A DNA stretch of 64,000 nucleotides from CAVTHW01 sp963734625 (GTDB lineage: Bacteria; Acidobacteriota; Terriglobia; Bryobacterales; Bryobacteraceae). The stretch spans positions 1 through 64,000 of the forward strand of contig CAVTHW010000009.1 in assembly GCA_963734625.1 (NCBI GenBank), read 5' to 3'. A program made the position numbers and the translations under genes. The stretch's first letter is position 1. Each line of letters opens with the position of its first letter. Of the stretch, positions 50,521 through 58,601 are shown piece after piece. The notes beneath the pieces are model-generated. The model saw only the letters and a program-made list of their open reading frames with translations, ran no database searches and had not been told where the DNA came from.

Positions 50521-51354
50521 TCACTCCACCCGGAACTTCTGGCGGCTCTCGCAAGTTTGCCCGCCGATCTCGTCGCGGGCCGAGACGATGAGCGTGTACT
50601 CGCCGGCCGTCGTCTTCGGCTGAACGTTCAGGCTGAACGTTGCCGGGACGTATAGTTGCGGGTAGAATGGCGCGTCCTTTTCCACTGCCGCGTCCGCCTG
50701 GGAGAACACCACTTTTCCCGACGGGTCCGCGATCGCGACACTGTACACAACGTGGAGCAGGTTCTTTTCGCCGCGCTTGAAGCCGGTGATGTCGAACCGC
50801 GCCCAAAGTGTCTCGCCGGGCTTGTACAGCGCGTCAATCAAAGAATTGCGATCCTCTTCGCCGCGCAGGAACCGGAAGCTCCGGACGGCCAGCGCTTCGC
50901 TCAGTTCCACCGGGCGGCTTCGCACCGTGAAGAGCGCTTCGGTTGTCGCCTCGCGGGCGCCCAGTTCATCCCTGACGGTTGCCTGGATTCTGAACTTGCC
51001 AGACAGCGCATACGAAGGAATGAAGACGCTGTAGCGGACCTTCGGCATCCAGTCCTTGTCCATCTCGCTCACTTCGGTATCGATCTTGCCGGTGTCCGGC
51101 TCGGCGAGCAGGACGCCATCGCTGTCTACGGTCGCAATCCGGTAGGTCAGCATCAACCTCTGCGCAGGGGAGGTCCGATAACCCTGAACCTGGAAGCTGA
51201 AGGCGACCATCTCGCCGGGAATGAACAGGTGCGAATCGGCCAAGGGCGGCCCGTCCTCGTACTGTCGCAGAATGGGCGCGACGATGGTCAGCGGTCTGGC
51301 CGGCGCTTGCGCCGCGGCCGGCAACATGGCGAATACCACAAGGCCAGCGATCAT
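50521..51354 (-). CDS. Exported hypothetical protein with Ig-like repeats
   Basis: 277 residues with signal peptide AGLVVFAMLPAAAQA. The mature part reads as two or three beta-sandwich domains: FIPGEMVAFSFQVQGYRTSP, YALSGKFRIQATVRDELGAREA and the closing TTAGEYTLIVSARDEIGGQTC. Similar exported proteins occur in acidobacteria without assigned function. It is convergent with the M28 peptidase (13-bp gap) and follows a lipoprotein gene by 8 bp on the same strand, so the two are probably cotranscribed. Confidence 0.75.
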   Translation of the reverse strand: MIAGLVVFAMLPAAAQAPARPLTIVAPILRQYEDGPPLADSHLFIPGEMVAFSFQVQGYRTSPAQRLMLTYRIATVDSDGVLLAEPDTGKIDTEVSEMDKDWMPKVRYSVFIPSYALSGKFRIQATVRDELGAREATTEALFTVRSRPVELSEALAVRSFRFLRGEEDRNSLIDALYKPGETLWARFDITGFKRGEKNLLHVVYSVAIADPSGKVVFSQADAAVEKDAPFYPQLYVPATFSLNVQPKTTAGEYTLIVSARDEIGGQTCESRQKFRVE

Positions 51355-51362
51355 ACCCGCCT

Positions 51363-51881
51363 TCAGCGGCCCGGATTGGACGGCGGCAAAAGCCCCGAGC
51401 CCGATTCATACCGCAATGGGATCTCGATCAAGGTGATCCTGGCGTCGGCCGGATCAAACGCGTCGTCCGAGACGCGGAGCCGGTAGTCGCTGCGCGGCAC
51501 GTCAAACGCCACCCAGCCGAACACAGTCTCCACCGGCGCCAGTTTTCGCAGAGTTCCCAGCCAGTCCGGTACGTTGCGGCCGTCCGTCAATTCGGCGTGC
51601 GTGTCGCCGCCCGGGGCGATCAACGTGGTTAGCGGGACGGAGACTTCCTGGGAGCTGCCATTGGTGATGCTAAGACGGAGCAGCAAGAACCGTTTGCTTG
51701 GAATCCGGGCGCTTTCGGTGCCGCCCAATTGGCTCTTCCATTGCGCCTCAAGCACCGTGTAGACGATCAGGCCGGCCTCGGCGCGACTTCCCATCGAGAC
51801 GATTTTGACGCCAGGGGCAGTCGAGCAGCCCGTGAGAGCCAGACAAAAGAGAGACACAGCCGCCAGCCGGAGCCGGATCAA
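51363..51881 (-). CDS. Putative lipoprotein
   Basis: 172 residues. The first 19 end in the lipobox LTGC (LAAVSLFCLALTGC), so the mature protein is a lipoprotein with a Ser-Thr-Ala linker. The rest is beta-rich: LLLRLSITNGSSQEVSVPL, PVETVFGWVAFDVPRSDYRLR. The pattern resembles DUF4352-like extracellular domains with a conserved strand around FVAFDVP. Function unknown. Upstream of the Ig-like exported protein gene by 8 bp. Confidence 0.78.
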   Translation of the reverse strand: MIRLRLAAVSLFCLALTGCSTAPGVKIVSMGSRAEAGLIVYTVLEAQWKSQLGGTESARIPSKRFLLLRLSITNGSSQEVSVPLTTLIAPGGDTHAELTDGRNVPDWLGTLRKLAPVETVFGWVAFDVPRSDYRLRVSDDAFDPADARITLIEIPLRYESGSGLLPPSNPGR

Positions 51882-51904
51882 GATTGCCCTCCGGATATAT
51901 GCTA

Positions 51905-53668
51905 TCAGAGTCCACTCCGCGGCTTCTGCACTTCCGCGACACCGGCCGGCGGCCCCAGCACCGCGCGGACCTTTCCGGCCAACGCCTCCGGGCTGAACGG
52001 CTTCTGGATGAACTTGGCGCCCGCTTCCAAAGCCCCCTGCTGCACGACGGCGTCGCCGGTGTAGCCGGACATGAACAGCACCTTGATCCCAGGCCGGAGC
52101 TGCTCCAGGTGCGCGGCCAGTTCCCGCCCGCCGACATTGGGCATCACCACGTCGGTCAGAACCAGGTGGATGGGCCCGCGCTCCAGGTCGCTCAGCGACA
52201 GCGCTTCGCCTGCGTTTCCCGCTTCAATGACCCGGTAGCCGTAGGCGCGCAGCGTCGTGACCGCAAATTTGCGGACTTGCGCCTGGTCCTCCACCACCAG
52301 CACGGTCTCCGTTCCTCCCAGCGCCGGAACGACTGACGGCCTCCCGGTATCGACTGCCGCTTCTACCAGCGCGGGCAGGTAGATCTTGAATGTCGTCCCT
52401 TGGCCCGGTTGGCTGTAAACGTCGATGTAGCCGCCGCTCTGCGCCACGATGCCCTGCACCATCGCCAGACCGAGCCCGGTCCCTTTGCCGGTTCCCTTGG
52501 TGGTGAAGAACGGCTCGAAGATCCGCTGCCGCGTCTCTTCGGCCATGCCCACGCCGTTGTCGCTCACCGCCAGCATGACGTAGCGGCCAGCGTGCGCCTC
52601 CGGGTGCGATTGGGCATAGCTCTCGTCCCGCTCCACGAGGGCCGTCTCGATCATCAACTTGCCGCCGCGCGGCATGGCGTCCCTGGCGTTCACCACCAGA
52701 TTCATGACCACCTGCTCCAACTGGTGCGGATCGGCGTGCAGCGTCGCGCTCTCGGCGTTGAGCGTGAGGCCCACCTCCACGTCCTCCCCCACCAGGCGCG
52801 CCAGCATCGGCCGCATTCCCTCCACCAGGTGGTTGAGATTCAGCGCGCGCGGCTGCAGCACCTGCTTGCGGCTAAAGGCCAGCAGTTGCCGGGTCAATTC
52901 CGCGGCGCGTTCCCCGGCCTTATGGATCTCCGCGACGTTGAACCGCAGTGGATCGTCCGGGCTCAGCCTGTCGAGCACCCACTGGCTGTAGCCGTTGATC
53001 ACCGTCAGCAAGTTGTTAAAATCGTGCGCCACACCGCCCGCCAGGCGCCCGATGGACTCCATCTTCTGGGCCTGAATCAACTGCGCCGTCAGCTTCTCCC
53101 TCTCCTCCTCGGCCCGCTTGCGTTCGCTGATGTCGCTGATCACGATGCGGCACATGGGCGCGCCGACGGCGTCCTCGGCGGCGGCGGCTTCCAAGTGCGC
53201 CCAGAATGGGCCCGAGTCCCTTTTCACCATTCGCAGAAAGCACGCTTGCGGCTCGCCGGACTCAAAGAGCTGTTTGCGGTGCAGGTAATATATGTCCTCG
53301 TCTTCGGGCAGGATGAAGCTGGTCAACCACTGCTTGACCAGAGCGCTCCGGGCTACCCCCAACAAGGTGGCGGCGGTCAAATTGGCCTCCAGGATCAGCC
53401 CCTGCTCGCTGAGCGTGCAATAGCCCACCGGCGCCAGATCGTAGAGGTCGAAATAGCGCGCCCGCGCGGCGTCCAGTTCCGCCTGCGCCCGGCGCAGTTC
53501 CTCGTTCTGCATCTCCAGCTCGATCTGATGCACCTTCAGTTCGTGGAGCGCATGCCGGGTTTCTTCGGGCGACAGGGCCTCGAGATCTTCCGGCGGCCGC
53601 GCCGCTCTTCCCCGAGCCATCGCTTCGGCCCGCTGGCGCAAGCCGGCGGGGTCACCGCGGCGGGTCAT
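51905..53668 (-). CDS. PAS-containing hybrid sensor histidine kinase/response regulator
   Basis: 587 residues, no membrane segment. The order is: an N-terminal coiled coil (ELKVHQIELEMQNEELRRAQ); a PAS domain (FDLYDLAPVGYCTLSEQGLI); a HisKA domain with phospho-accepting His in GGVAHDFNNLL; HATPase_c with NLVVNARDAMP (N box), VSDNGVGM (G1) and GTGLGLAMVQGIV (G2); and a C-terminal receiver (TVLVVEDQAQVRKFA, LVLTDVVMPNVGG with Asp, FIQKPF). Its ATG overlaps by one base the stop of the CheB/CheR fusion gene, so the two are translationally coupled. Cytosolic location and PAS suggest redox, light or ligand sensing. The output is unclear because no DNA-binding regulator is adjacent. Confidence 0.92.
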   Translation of the reverse strand: MTRRGDPAGLRQRAEAMARGRAARPPEDLEALSPEETRHALHELKVHQIELEMQNEELRRAQAELDAARARYFDLYDLAPVGYCTLSEQGLILEANLTAATLLGVARSALVKQWLTSFILPEDEDIYYLHRKQLFESGEPQACFLRMVKRDSGPFWAHLEAAAAEDAVGAPMCRIVISDISERKRAEEEREKLTAQLIQAQKMESIGRLAGGVAHDFNNLLTVINGYSQWVLDRLSPDDPLRFNVAEIHKAGERAAELTRQLLAFSRKQVLQPRALNLNHLVEGMRPMLARLVGEDVEVGLTLNAESATLHADPHQLEQVVMNLVVNARDAMPRGGKLMIETALVERDESYAQSHPEAHAGRYVMLAVSDNGVGMAEETRQRIFEPFFTTKGTGKGTGLGLAMVQGIVAQSGGYIDVYSQPGQGTTFKIYLPALVEAAVDTGRPSVVPALGGTETVLVVEDQAQVRKFAVTTLRAYGYRVIEAGNAGEALSLSDLERGPIHLVLTDVVMPNVGGRELAAHLEQLRPGIKVLFMSGYTGDAVVQQGALEAGAKFIQKPFSPEALAGKVRAVLGPPAGVAEVQKPRSGL

Positions 53669-56600
53669 TAGGGGCCTCCAATCTCTTCAAAGGTCGAATA
53701 CACCTGATGTGGAGTGGCTTCTCCGGGCTTGAATTGCGGTACGGCGTTGATGCGAACCCAGATCGTTCCCTCTTTTCCGGGAGGCTGGAGGCCCGCGACG
53801 ACGCCAAGCACCGCTCGCCCGGTCTTGAGGGCGGTCATGCCGGGATGTTCGTCCAGCGGAAAATCGGTTCCGTCCTCGTGAACAGCGTTCCAGCCGAAGC
53901 TGTTTGATTCGGAGTTCCGTATCTGGTCAGAAGTTAACCCCAGCATTCGCTCAGCGGCGGGATTGGCGTCGATGATGCGTCCCTCCTGGTCCTGAAAAGC
54001 GACGCCCTGCGGCATGGATTCAAACAGCACACGGCATTTCACTTCGCTTTCCCGCAGCGCCTCCTGCGCGTTTTTCGCCCTGGATATGTCCACAAAGGTG
54101 ATCACCGCGCCCTCGATTACATTGTCCAGAGTGCGGTAGGGCAGGATGCGCATCGTGTACCACTCGCCCGCCCGGGTCTGCACTTCTATTTCTTTGGGGA
54201 TCAGGTTGTCCAGCACCGTTCGCACATCCGCCGACAGGTGGTCATAACCGGCCAGGTTGGAGACAATGTGGCTCACGGGCCGCCCCACGTCGCTCAGGAT
54301 CAAGTTGATGATCCGGGTGGCGGTGGGAGTAAAGCGCAGGATGCGCAGCCGGTGATCCACGAAGACGGTGGCGATGCCGGTGCCGGCCAGCAGGTTGTTC
54401 ATGTCGTTGTTGGCCCGCGACAGATCCGCCACCTTCGCTTGCAGTTCGGCGTTGACCGTAGCCAGTTCCTCGTTGACGGACTGCAATTCTTCCTTGGAAG
54501 TCTCCAGTTCCTCGTTGGTGGACTGCAATTCCTCGTTGACCGACTGCATTTCCTCATTGGAGGATTTGAGCTCTTCATTGGCGGTCTCGAGCTCTTCGTT
54601 GGCGGTCTGGAGAAAGTCTTCCTTGGCCCGCAATTCCTCCCTGAGCTCCGTTACGCGCACGTCGGCGTCCGTATCGGGGTGGTCCGCTCCAGCGATGACT
54701 TGCGGGGTGGGTGTCATCGGCGCTGGTTCGAGGTCAGAGGGCGGCGCCTCCTCCAGGACGACCAGGAACAGAGGCAGTTCGGGCGTGGCGGCGGGACCTG
54801 TCACGACCGGCCGGATGGTCAGGTTAACCCTGGTGAAGTCGCCGTTGGTTTTGACTCGCAGGCCCGGGTGGCGCACGATATCTCTTGTCCCCGCGGCTTT
54901 GTGCAGGGCCGTGGCCAGGTCGCGCCGCAACCCTTCGCGGGCCATCTTCAGGATGTTGCTGATTCCAGCCTCGCCCGGGGCCGGTTCCAGGAACATCCCG
55001 GTGCGGCCGTAGAGGTAGAGGATGTCGCCTTGGCCGTTGACGAGCGCGCCGGCCGGGGCGACCTGCTCGAGCAGCGCCCGTTCGGTCAGCTCGCGCAGCG
55101 GCGGTTTTCGGGCGCCGGTCGGCTTTCCGGGGGCCTGCGGAGACGCTGCCTCGGTCGCCGTCAGGGGCGGCATAAACCGGCCCAGGGCCGCGCGCTGTGC
55201 GCTGTGAGCATCCCCCTTGCGCTGATACAGCTTTGACTTGCGGTCCAGCACTGCGAAAAGATCGCCAAACTCGCCTACGGTCTCCGACGTGCCCAGAAAG
55301 AGCAAGCCGCCCGGGTTCAGCGCGTAGTGGAACAGGGAAAGGAGTTTCTTCTGCAACGCCCCACCCATATAAATCAGGAGGTTGCGGCAACTGATGAGGT
55401 CGAGCCTGGAAAACGGCGGGTCTTTGGCCACGTCCTGCTCGGAGAAAACCAACATGTCGCGGATGCTCTTGTGAACGCGGTAGGCGCTGCCGTCGGGCTC
55501 GATCGTGAAAAACCGGGCCAGCCTCTCCGGCGAGACGTCGGCGGCGATGCTGGCCTGATAAAGGCCGGTGCGGGCCGCAGCAACCGCCTGGCGGTCAATG
55601 TCGGTGGCGAAGACCTGCACCTTCAAACCCCGCTTCGCCGCCTCCCGGCGCTCGGCGAGCAGGATAGCCATGGAATACGCTTCCTCGCCGGTTGAGCATC
55701 CGGGGGTCCAGACGCGAATTGTGGCGTCCGCGGGCTTGTCGGCAAAAAGCTGCGGAATGACCCGTTCCTCGAGCTCCTTGAAGGCCTCCGGATCGCGGAA
55801 GAAACTTGTCACGCCGATCAAAAGGTCGCGAAACAGCGATTCCACCTCGGCCGGCGCCTGCTGCAAATACTTGACGTATCGGTCGATCGTTTCGATCTGC
55901 TGGACGGCCATGCGCCGCTCGATGCGGCGGTGGAGGGTGCTCGGTTTGTACAGGGAAAAATCGTGGCCGGTCTGGGCGCGCAGCAGGATGAAGATTTTCT
56001 TCATCGCGTTCTCGGCTTTGGGCGCCGGAGCCGTGGCCGGACGGGGGGGCTTGCCGAAGGCATGGGCTACATAGGCGATGAGCTGGACGGGCATCTCGGC
56101 CGGCGGGAGCTCATAGTCCACCAGGCCGGTGGCGATGGCGCTGCGCGGCATGCCGTCGTACTCCGTGGAGGCGGGGTTCTGGACCATGACCATGCCGCCC
56201 TCGCCCTTGATGGCCCGTACGCCCAGAGTGCCGTCGCTGCCGGTTCCCGAAAGCACGATGCCGATGGCCCGCTCGTGCTGGTCCTGGGCCAGCGACCGGA
56301 AGAAGAAATCAATCGGCAGACGCTGCCCGCGAGGGGCGGAGGGTTCCAGCAACTGGAGTGTTCCGTTCAGAAAAGCCATATCGCGATTGGGCGGGATAAT
56401 GTAGGCGCAGTTGGGCTCTACCTCCATCCCATCCTCGACCTCAAACACCCGCATGCGGGTGTAGCGCCGGACGAGGTCGGTGAGGATGCTCTTGTGGTCC
56501 GGGGCCAGGTGCTGCACCAGCACAAAGGCCATGCCAGGATCGATCGCGGCGGGCATGCCGGAGAAGAACGCCTCGAACGCCGCCAGCCCCCCGGCCGACG

Positions 56601-56712
56601 CGCCGATGCCCACAATGGGAAAGCCCTGGCCCGCGGGCGGCTCCACCGCAGTTGAATCGTGGGCTACTGCCGGTTCCGTCGCTTTGCGCTCGGTTGTGGC
56701 CATGGTCCACAT
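53668..56712 (-). CDS. CheB/CheR-PAS fusion protein
   Basis: 1014 residues. Residues 30-215 form a CheB methylesterase domain (VGIGASAGGLAAFEAFF with Ser-His-Asp elements VLVQHLAPDH and GIVLSGTGSDGT). Residues 245-500 form a CheR methyltransferase (LLIGVTSFFRDPEAF, VWTPGCSTGEEAYS, RLDLISCRNLLIYM). Residues about 625-730 are a coiled coil built from repeated ELxxxNEEL units. Two PAS domains (THRLRILRFTPTATRIINLI-like and CRVLFESMPQGVAFQDQEG) end the protein. Such fusions signal in non-chemotaxis pathways. It is cotranslated with the hybrid kinase 53668. ATG 56703 is an alternative start. Confidence 0.92.
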   Translation of the reverse strand: MWTMATTERKATEPAVAHDSTAVEPPAGQGFPIVGIGASAGGLAAFEAFFSGMPAAIDPGMAFVLVQHLAPDHKSILTDLVRRYTRMRVFEVEDGMEVEPNCAYIIPPNRDMAFLNGTLQLLEPSAPRGQRLPIDFFFRSLAQDQHERAIGIVLSGTGSDGTLGVRAIKGEGGMVMVQNPASTEYDGMPRSAIATGLVDYELPPAEMPVQLIAYVAHAFGKPPRPATAPAPKAENAMKKIFILLRAQTGHDFSLYKPSTLHRRIERRMAVQQIETIDRYVKYLQQAPAEVESLFRDLLIGVTSFFRDPEAFKELEERVIPQLFADKPADATIRVWTPGCSTGEEAYSMAILLAERREAAKRGLKVQVFATDIDRQAVAAARTGLYQASIAADVSPERLARFFTIEPDGSAYRVHKSIRDMLVFSEQDVAKDPPFSRLDLISCRNLLIYMGGALQKKLLSLFHYALNPGGLLFLGTSETVGEFGDLFAVLDRKSKLYQRKGDAHSAQRAALGRFMPPLTATEAASPQAPGKPTGARKPPLRELTERALLEQVAPAGALVNGQGDILYLYGRTGMFLEPAPGEAGISNILKMAREGLRRDLATALHKAAGTRDIVRHPGLRVKTNGDFTRVNLTIRPVVTGPAATPELPLFLVVLEEAPPSDLEPAPMTPTPQVIAGADHPDTDADVRVTELREELRAKEDFLQTANEELETANEELKSSNEEMQSVNEELQSTNEELETSKEELQSVNEELATVNAELQAKVADLSRANNDMNNLLAGTGIATVFVDHRLRILRFTPTATRIINLILSDVGRPVSHIVSNLAGYDHLSADVRTVLDNLIPKEIEVQTRAGEWYTMRILPYRTLDNVIEGAVITFVDISRAKNAQEALRESEVKCRVLFESMPQGVAFQDQEGRIIDANPAAERMLGLTSDQIRNSESNSFGWNAVHEDGTDFPLDEHPGMTALKTGRAVLGVVAGLQPPGKEGTIWVRINAVPQFKPGEATPHQVYSTFEEIGGP

Positions 56713-56747
56713 GTTACTCCAGTTTGATTCGCGGGTGCCTAAAACGG

Positions 56748-56784
56748 GATAACGGACCGGAAGCCGATGGAAGAACGTCAGTTT
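56748..56784 (+). repeat. 37-bp direct repeat, left copy
   Basis: GATAACGGACCGGAAGCCGA to ACGTCAGTTT matches 57313-57349 at 35 of 37 positions. The right copy contains the start of the zinc-ribbon gene, ATG and MDRKPMEERQF, so this left copy is a duplicated gene 5' end. Between the copies lie palindromes and a small frame. Confidence 0.85.
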
Positions 56785-56825
56785 AGCTGGAAGACGAGTC
56801 GGCCTGAACTGGGCGATTTGTTGGA

Positions 56826-56938
56826 CAGCCCCGGACGGGGGGTCTGGCTTTCAGCCAGCCGCCGGCTTTTGAGCCGGCGTTTCTGGGGCTGTCGCAAGAC
56901 GCCGGGCCAAAGCCCGGCGGCAGCCAGAAATGGCTGCC
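56826..56938. repeat. Palindrome cluster (REP-like structured sequence)
   Basis: CAGCCCC (56826-56832) pairs with GGGGCTG (56885-56891), enclosing two hairpins: CTGGCT/AGCCAG (56844-56858) and GCCGGCT/AGCCGGC (56861-56878). Two more hairpins follow: GCCGGGC/GCCCGGC (56901-56918) and GGCAGCCA/TGGCTGCC (56919-56938, GAAA loop). This forms a compact multi-stem fold resembling dispersed bacterial REP/BIME-type palindromes. No transposase accompanies it. It could also be transcribed as a structured RNA. Confidence 0.72.
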
Positions 56939-57031
56939 CCACAAGCACGCCGGCGATTCCACTTTTATGTCGCACACTCACGGACGGGTGAGCACGCGGC
57001 CGACAGCCGGATCCAGAGTATACTGGGGAGC

Positions 57032-57184
57032 GTGAGCACGCGGTCCGTCAAAACCAATACCAAGACCAAGCCGAAGACTGCGCGGAACCCTCGCTCTGAA
57101 GATAACGCGGACATCCGGTATTGGGAACAGCACAAGCAAGAGAAGCAAGTCCCCCTCGCTGAAGTGATGCGAAAAGCCGGCTGA
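57032..57184 (+). CDS. Small hypothetical protein (50 aa)
   Basis: GTG 57032 with GGGGAG just upstream gives 50 residues: basic N-terminus (TRSVKTNTKTKPKT) and a charged C-terminal helix (DIRYWEQHKQEKQVPLAEVM). Similar short charged tails occur in small antitoxin-like proteins, but I cannot name a family. It lies between the two 37-bp direct repeats. It may be a real small gene or chance. Confidence 0.35.
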   Translation: MSTRSVKTNTKTKPKTARNPRSEDNADIRYWEQHKQEKQVPLAEVMRKAG

Positions 57185-57312
57185 CCGCCAGTTCCAAAAG
57201 CTTTCCGAGCCGTACCGTTCCAAATTAGCCAAGAAGATTTTTTCCTAGAGGATAACCCCCTGCCCTCTGGAATGAAGAGGCTCAGGCGACGGCGGGTGAA
57301 ACTGAAAACTGA

Positions 57313-57349
57313 GATAATGGACCGGAAGCCAATGGAAGAACGTCAGTTT
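57313..57349 (+). repeat. 37-bp direct repeat, right copy
   Basis: Matches 56748-56784 with two substitutions. It covers the first codons of the zinc-ribbon gene (MDRKPMEERQF). The 528-bp interval between copies therefore looks inserted into, or duplicated from, this gene's leader. Confidence 0.85.
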
Positions 57350-57628
57350 TTCAGCGAGTCGAACGCCACCAAACCGGCCACGTTGCACTGTCCCTATTGC
57401 AGGTCCGCGGAGTCCTACGAACTCCGCTGGCTGGTCCGGAAGCGGAAGGACAAGATGCCTCCGGGCGGAGACGAGCGCGACCGGGCGCGGTTCCAGAAAG
57501 CGTTGAGCTACATGGTGCTGCTCGACGACAAGGTCATGTGCAAGAACCTGCGCTGCCGCAAGCGCTTCGACATCTCCGGCATCAAGACCATGGCGTTTAT
57601 GGTCGATGATCCCGGCCTGCCCAAGTAG
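57317..57628 (+). CDS. Zinc-ribbon hypothetical protein
   Basis: I choose ATG 57317, which gives 103 residues; an in-frame ATG at 57272 is possible but lies outside the conserved part. The sequence has ATLHCPYCRSAESYELRWLV (CxxC) and, 45 residues on, VMCKNLRCRKRFDISGIKT (CxxxxC), arranged as one zinc ribbon split by a helix (FQKALSYMVLLDD). Probably a small nucleic-acid or protein-binding factor. It is followed 8 bp later by the N-acetylglucosamine-kinase-like gene and so may be cotranscribed with it and pgk. Confidence 0.72.
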   Translation: MDRKPMEERQFFSESNATKPATLHCPYCRSAESYELRWLVRKRKDKMPPGGDERDRARFQKALSYMVLLDDKVMCKNLRCRKRFDISGIKTMAFMVDDPGLPK

Positions 57629-57636
57629 GAGGCTCT

Positions 57637-58593
57637 TTGCGCGGGCTCTACCTGGGAGTGGACGGCGGCCAATCCAGCACGGTCGCGGTCATCGGCGACG
57701 AAAGCGGTCTGGTCCTCGGCACGGGTACGGCCGGGCCTTGCAACCACGTCGGCGCTTCCGGGGGACGCGAGAAGTTCGTGGCTGCCATGCAGGGTTGCCT
57801 GGCCGCTGCCTGCCGGGAGGCCGGGCTTGACCCTGACGGCGTCGAGTTCGCTTCGGCCTGCCTCGGCTTCAGCGGTGGGCCCGAGGACAAGCTGTCGATA
57901 GTGAAGGAGTTGATCTCCGCCGCCAGGCTCAGCGTTACCAACGACGCGGTGATCGCGCTTTCCGGCGCGACCCATGGGGAGCCCGGCATCATCGCCATCG
58001 CGGGCACAGGCTCGATCGCCTTCGGGAGGAACGCCGCCGGCAAGACCGCCCGGGCCGGAGGGTGGGGATACGTCTTCGGCGACGAGGGCGGCGCCTTCGA
58101 TCTGGTTCGCCAGGCGCTGGCCGCGGCGCTGCGCTGCGAGGAAGGGCGGGGACCGGCGACGCGCCTGAAGCAGAAACTGCTCGAAGCCACCGGGACCGCC
58201 TCCGGCTCCGAGCTTCTTCACCTCTTCTATACGGCCGATTTCCCCCACGACCGCATCGCCTCCTACGCTCCGCTGGTTGACGAAGCCGCGGCCGAGGAAG
58301 ACGAGGTCGCCGCCAAGATTCTTGAACGGGCGGCTCGGGACCTGGCGGAGCTCGTCTCCGCGGTGCGAGAGCGCCTCTTCCGGCGGGGCGAAGCGGTGCG
58401 GGTGGCTTACTCCGGCGGAGTCTTTCGCTCCGTCGCTGTTCGGGAGCACTTCTGCCAGATGGTGGAAAGCGACGGAGTCGCCCGCTGCGGGCCGGCGCTC
58501 GACCAGCCGGCGATTGGTGCGCTGATCGAGGCTTACCGCGCCTCGGGTCTGAGCCCGGAGATCCGGGACGACATGTTACGATCACACTTTTAG
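57637..58593 (+). CDS. N-acetylglucosamine kinase-like BadF/BadG-type ATPase
   Basis: TTG 57637 lies immediately after AGGAGGCTC, giving 318 residues. It shows YLGVDGGQSSTVAVIGDESG (phosphate 1), ACLGFSGGPEDKLS, VTNDAVIALSGATHG, GIIAIAGTGSIAFG (phosphate 2) and GWGYVFGDEGGAFDL, then YSGGVFRS (adenosine). This is the BcrAD/BadFG ATPase fold used by GlcNAc/muramic-type sugar kinases; the substrate is probably an amino sugar from cell-wall recycling. It lies 8 bp from pgk, in the same direction. Confidence 0.85.
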   Translation: MRGLYLGVDGGQSSTVAVIGDESGLVLGTGTAGPCNHVGASGGREKFVAAMQGCLAAACREAGLDPDGVEFASACLGFSGGPEDKLSIVKELISAARLSVTNDAVIALSGATHGEPGIIAIAGTGSIAFGRNAAGKTARAGGWGYVFGDEGGAFDLVRQALAAALRCEEGRGPATRLKQKLLEATGTASGSELLHLFYTADFPHDRIASYAPLVDEAAAEEDEVAAKILERAARDLAELVSAVRERLFRRGEAVRVAYSGGVFRSVAVREHFCQMVESDGVARCGPALDQPAIGALIEAYRASGLSPEIRDDMLRSHF

Positions 58594-58601
58594 AGGTCAT
58601 C

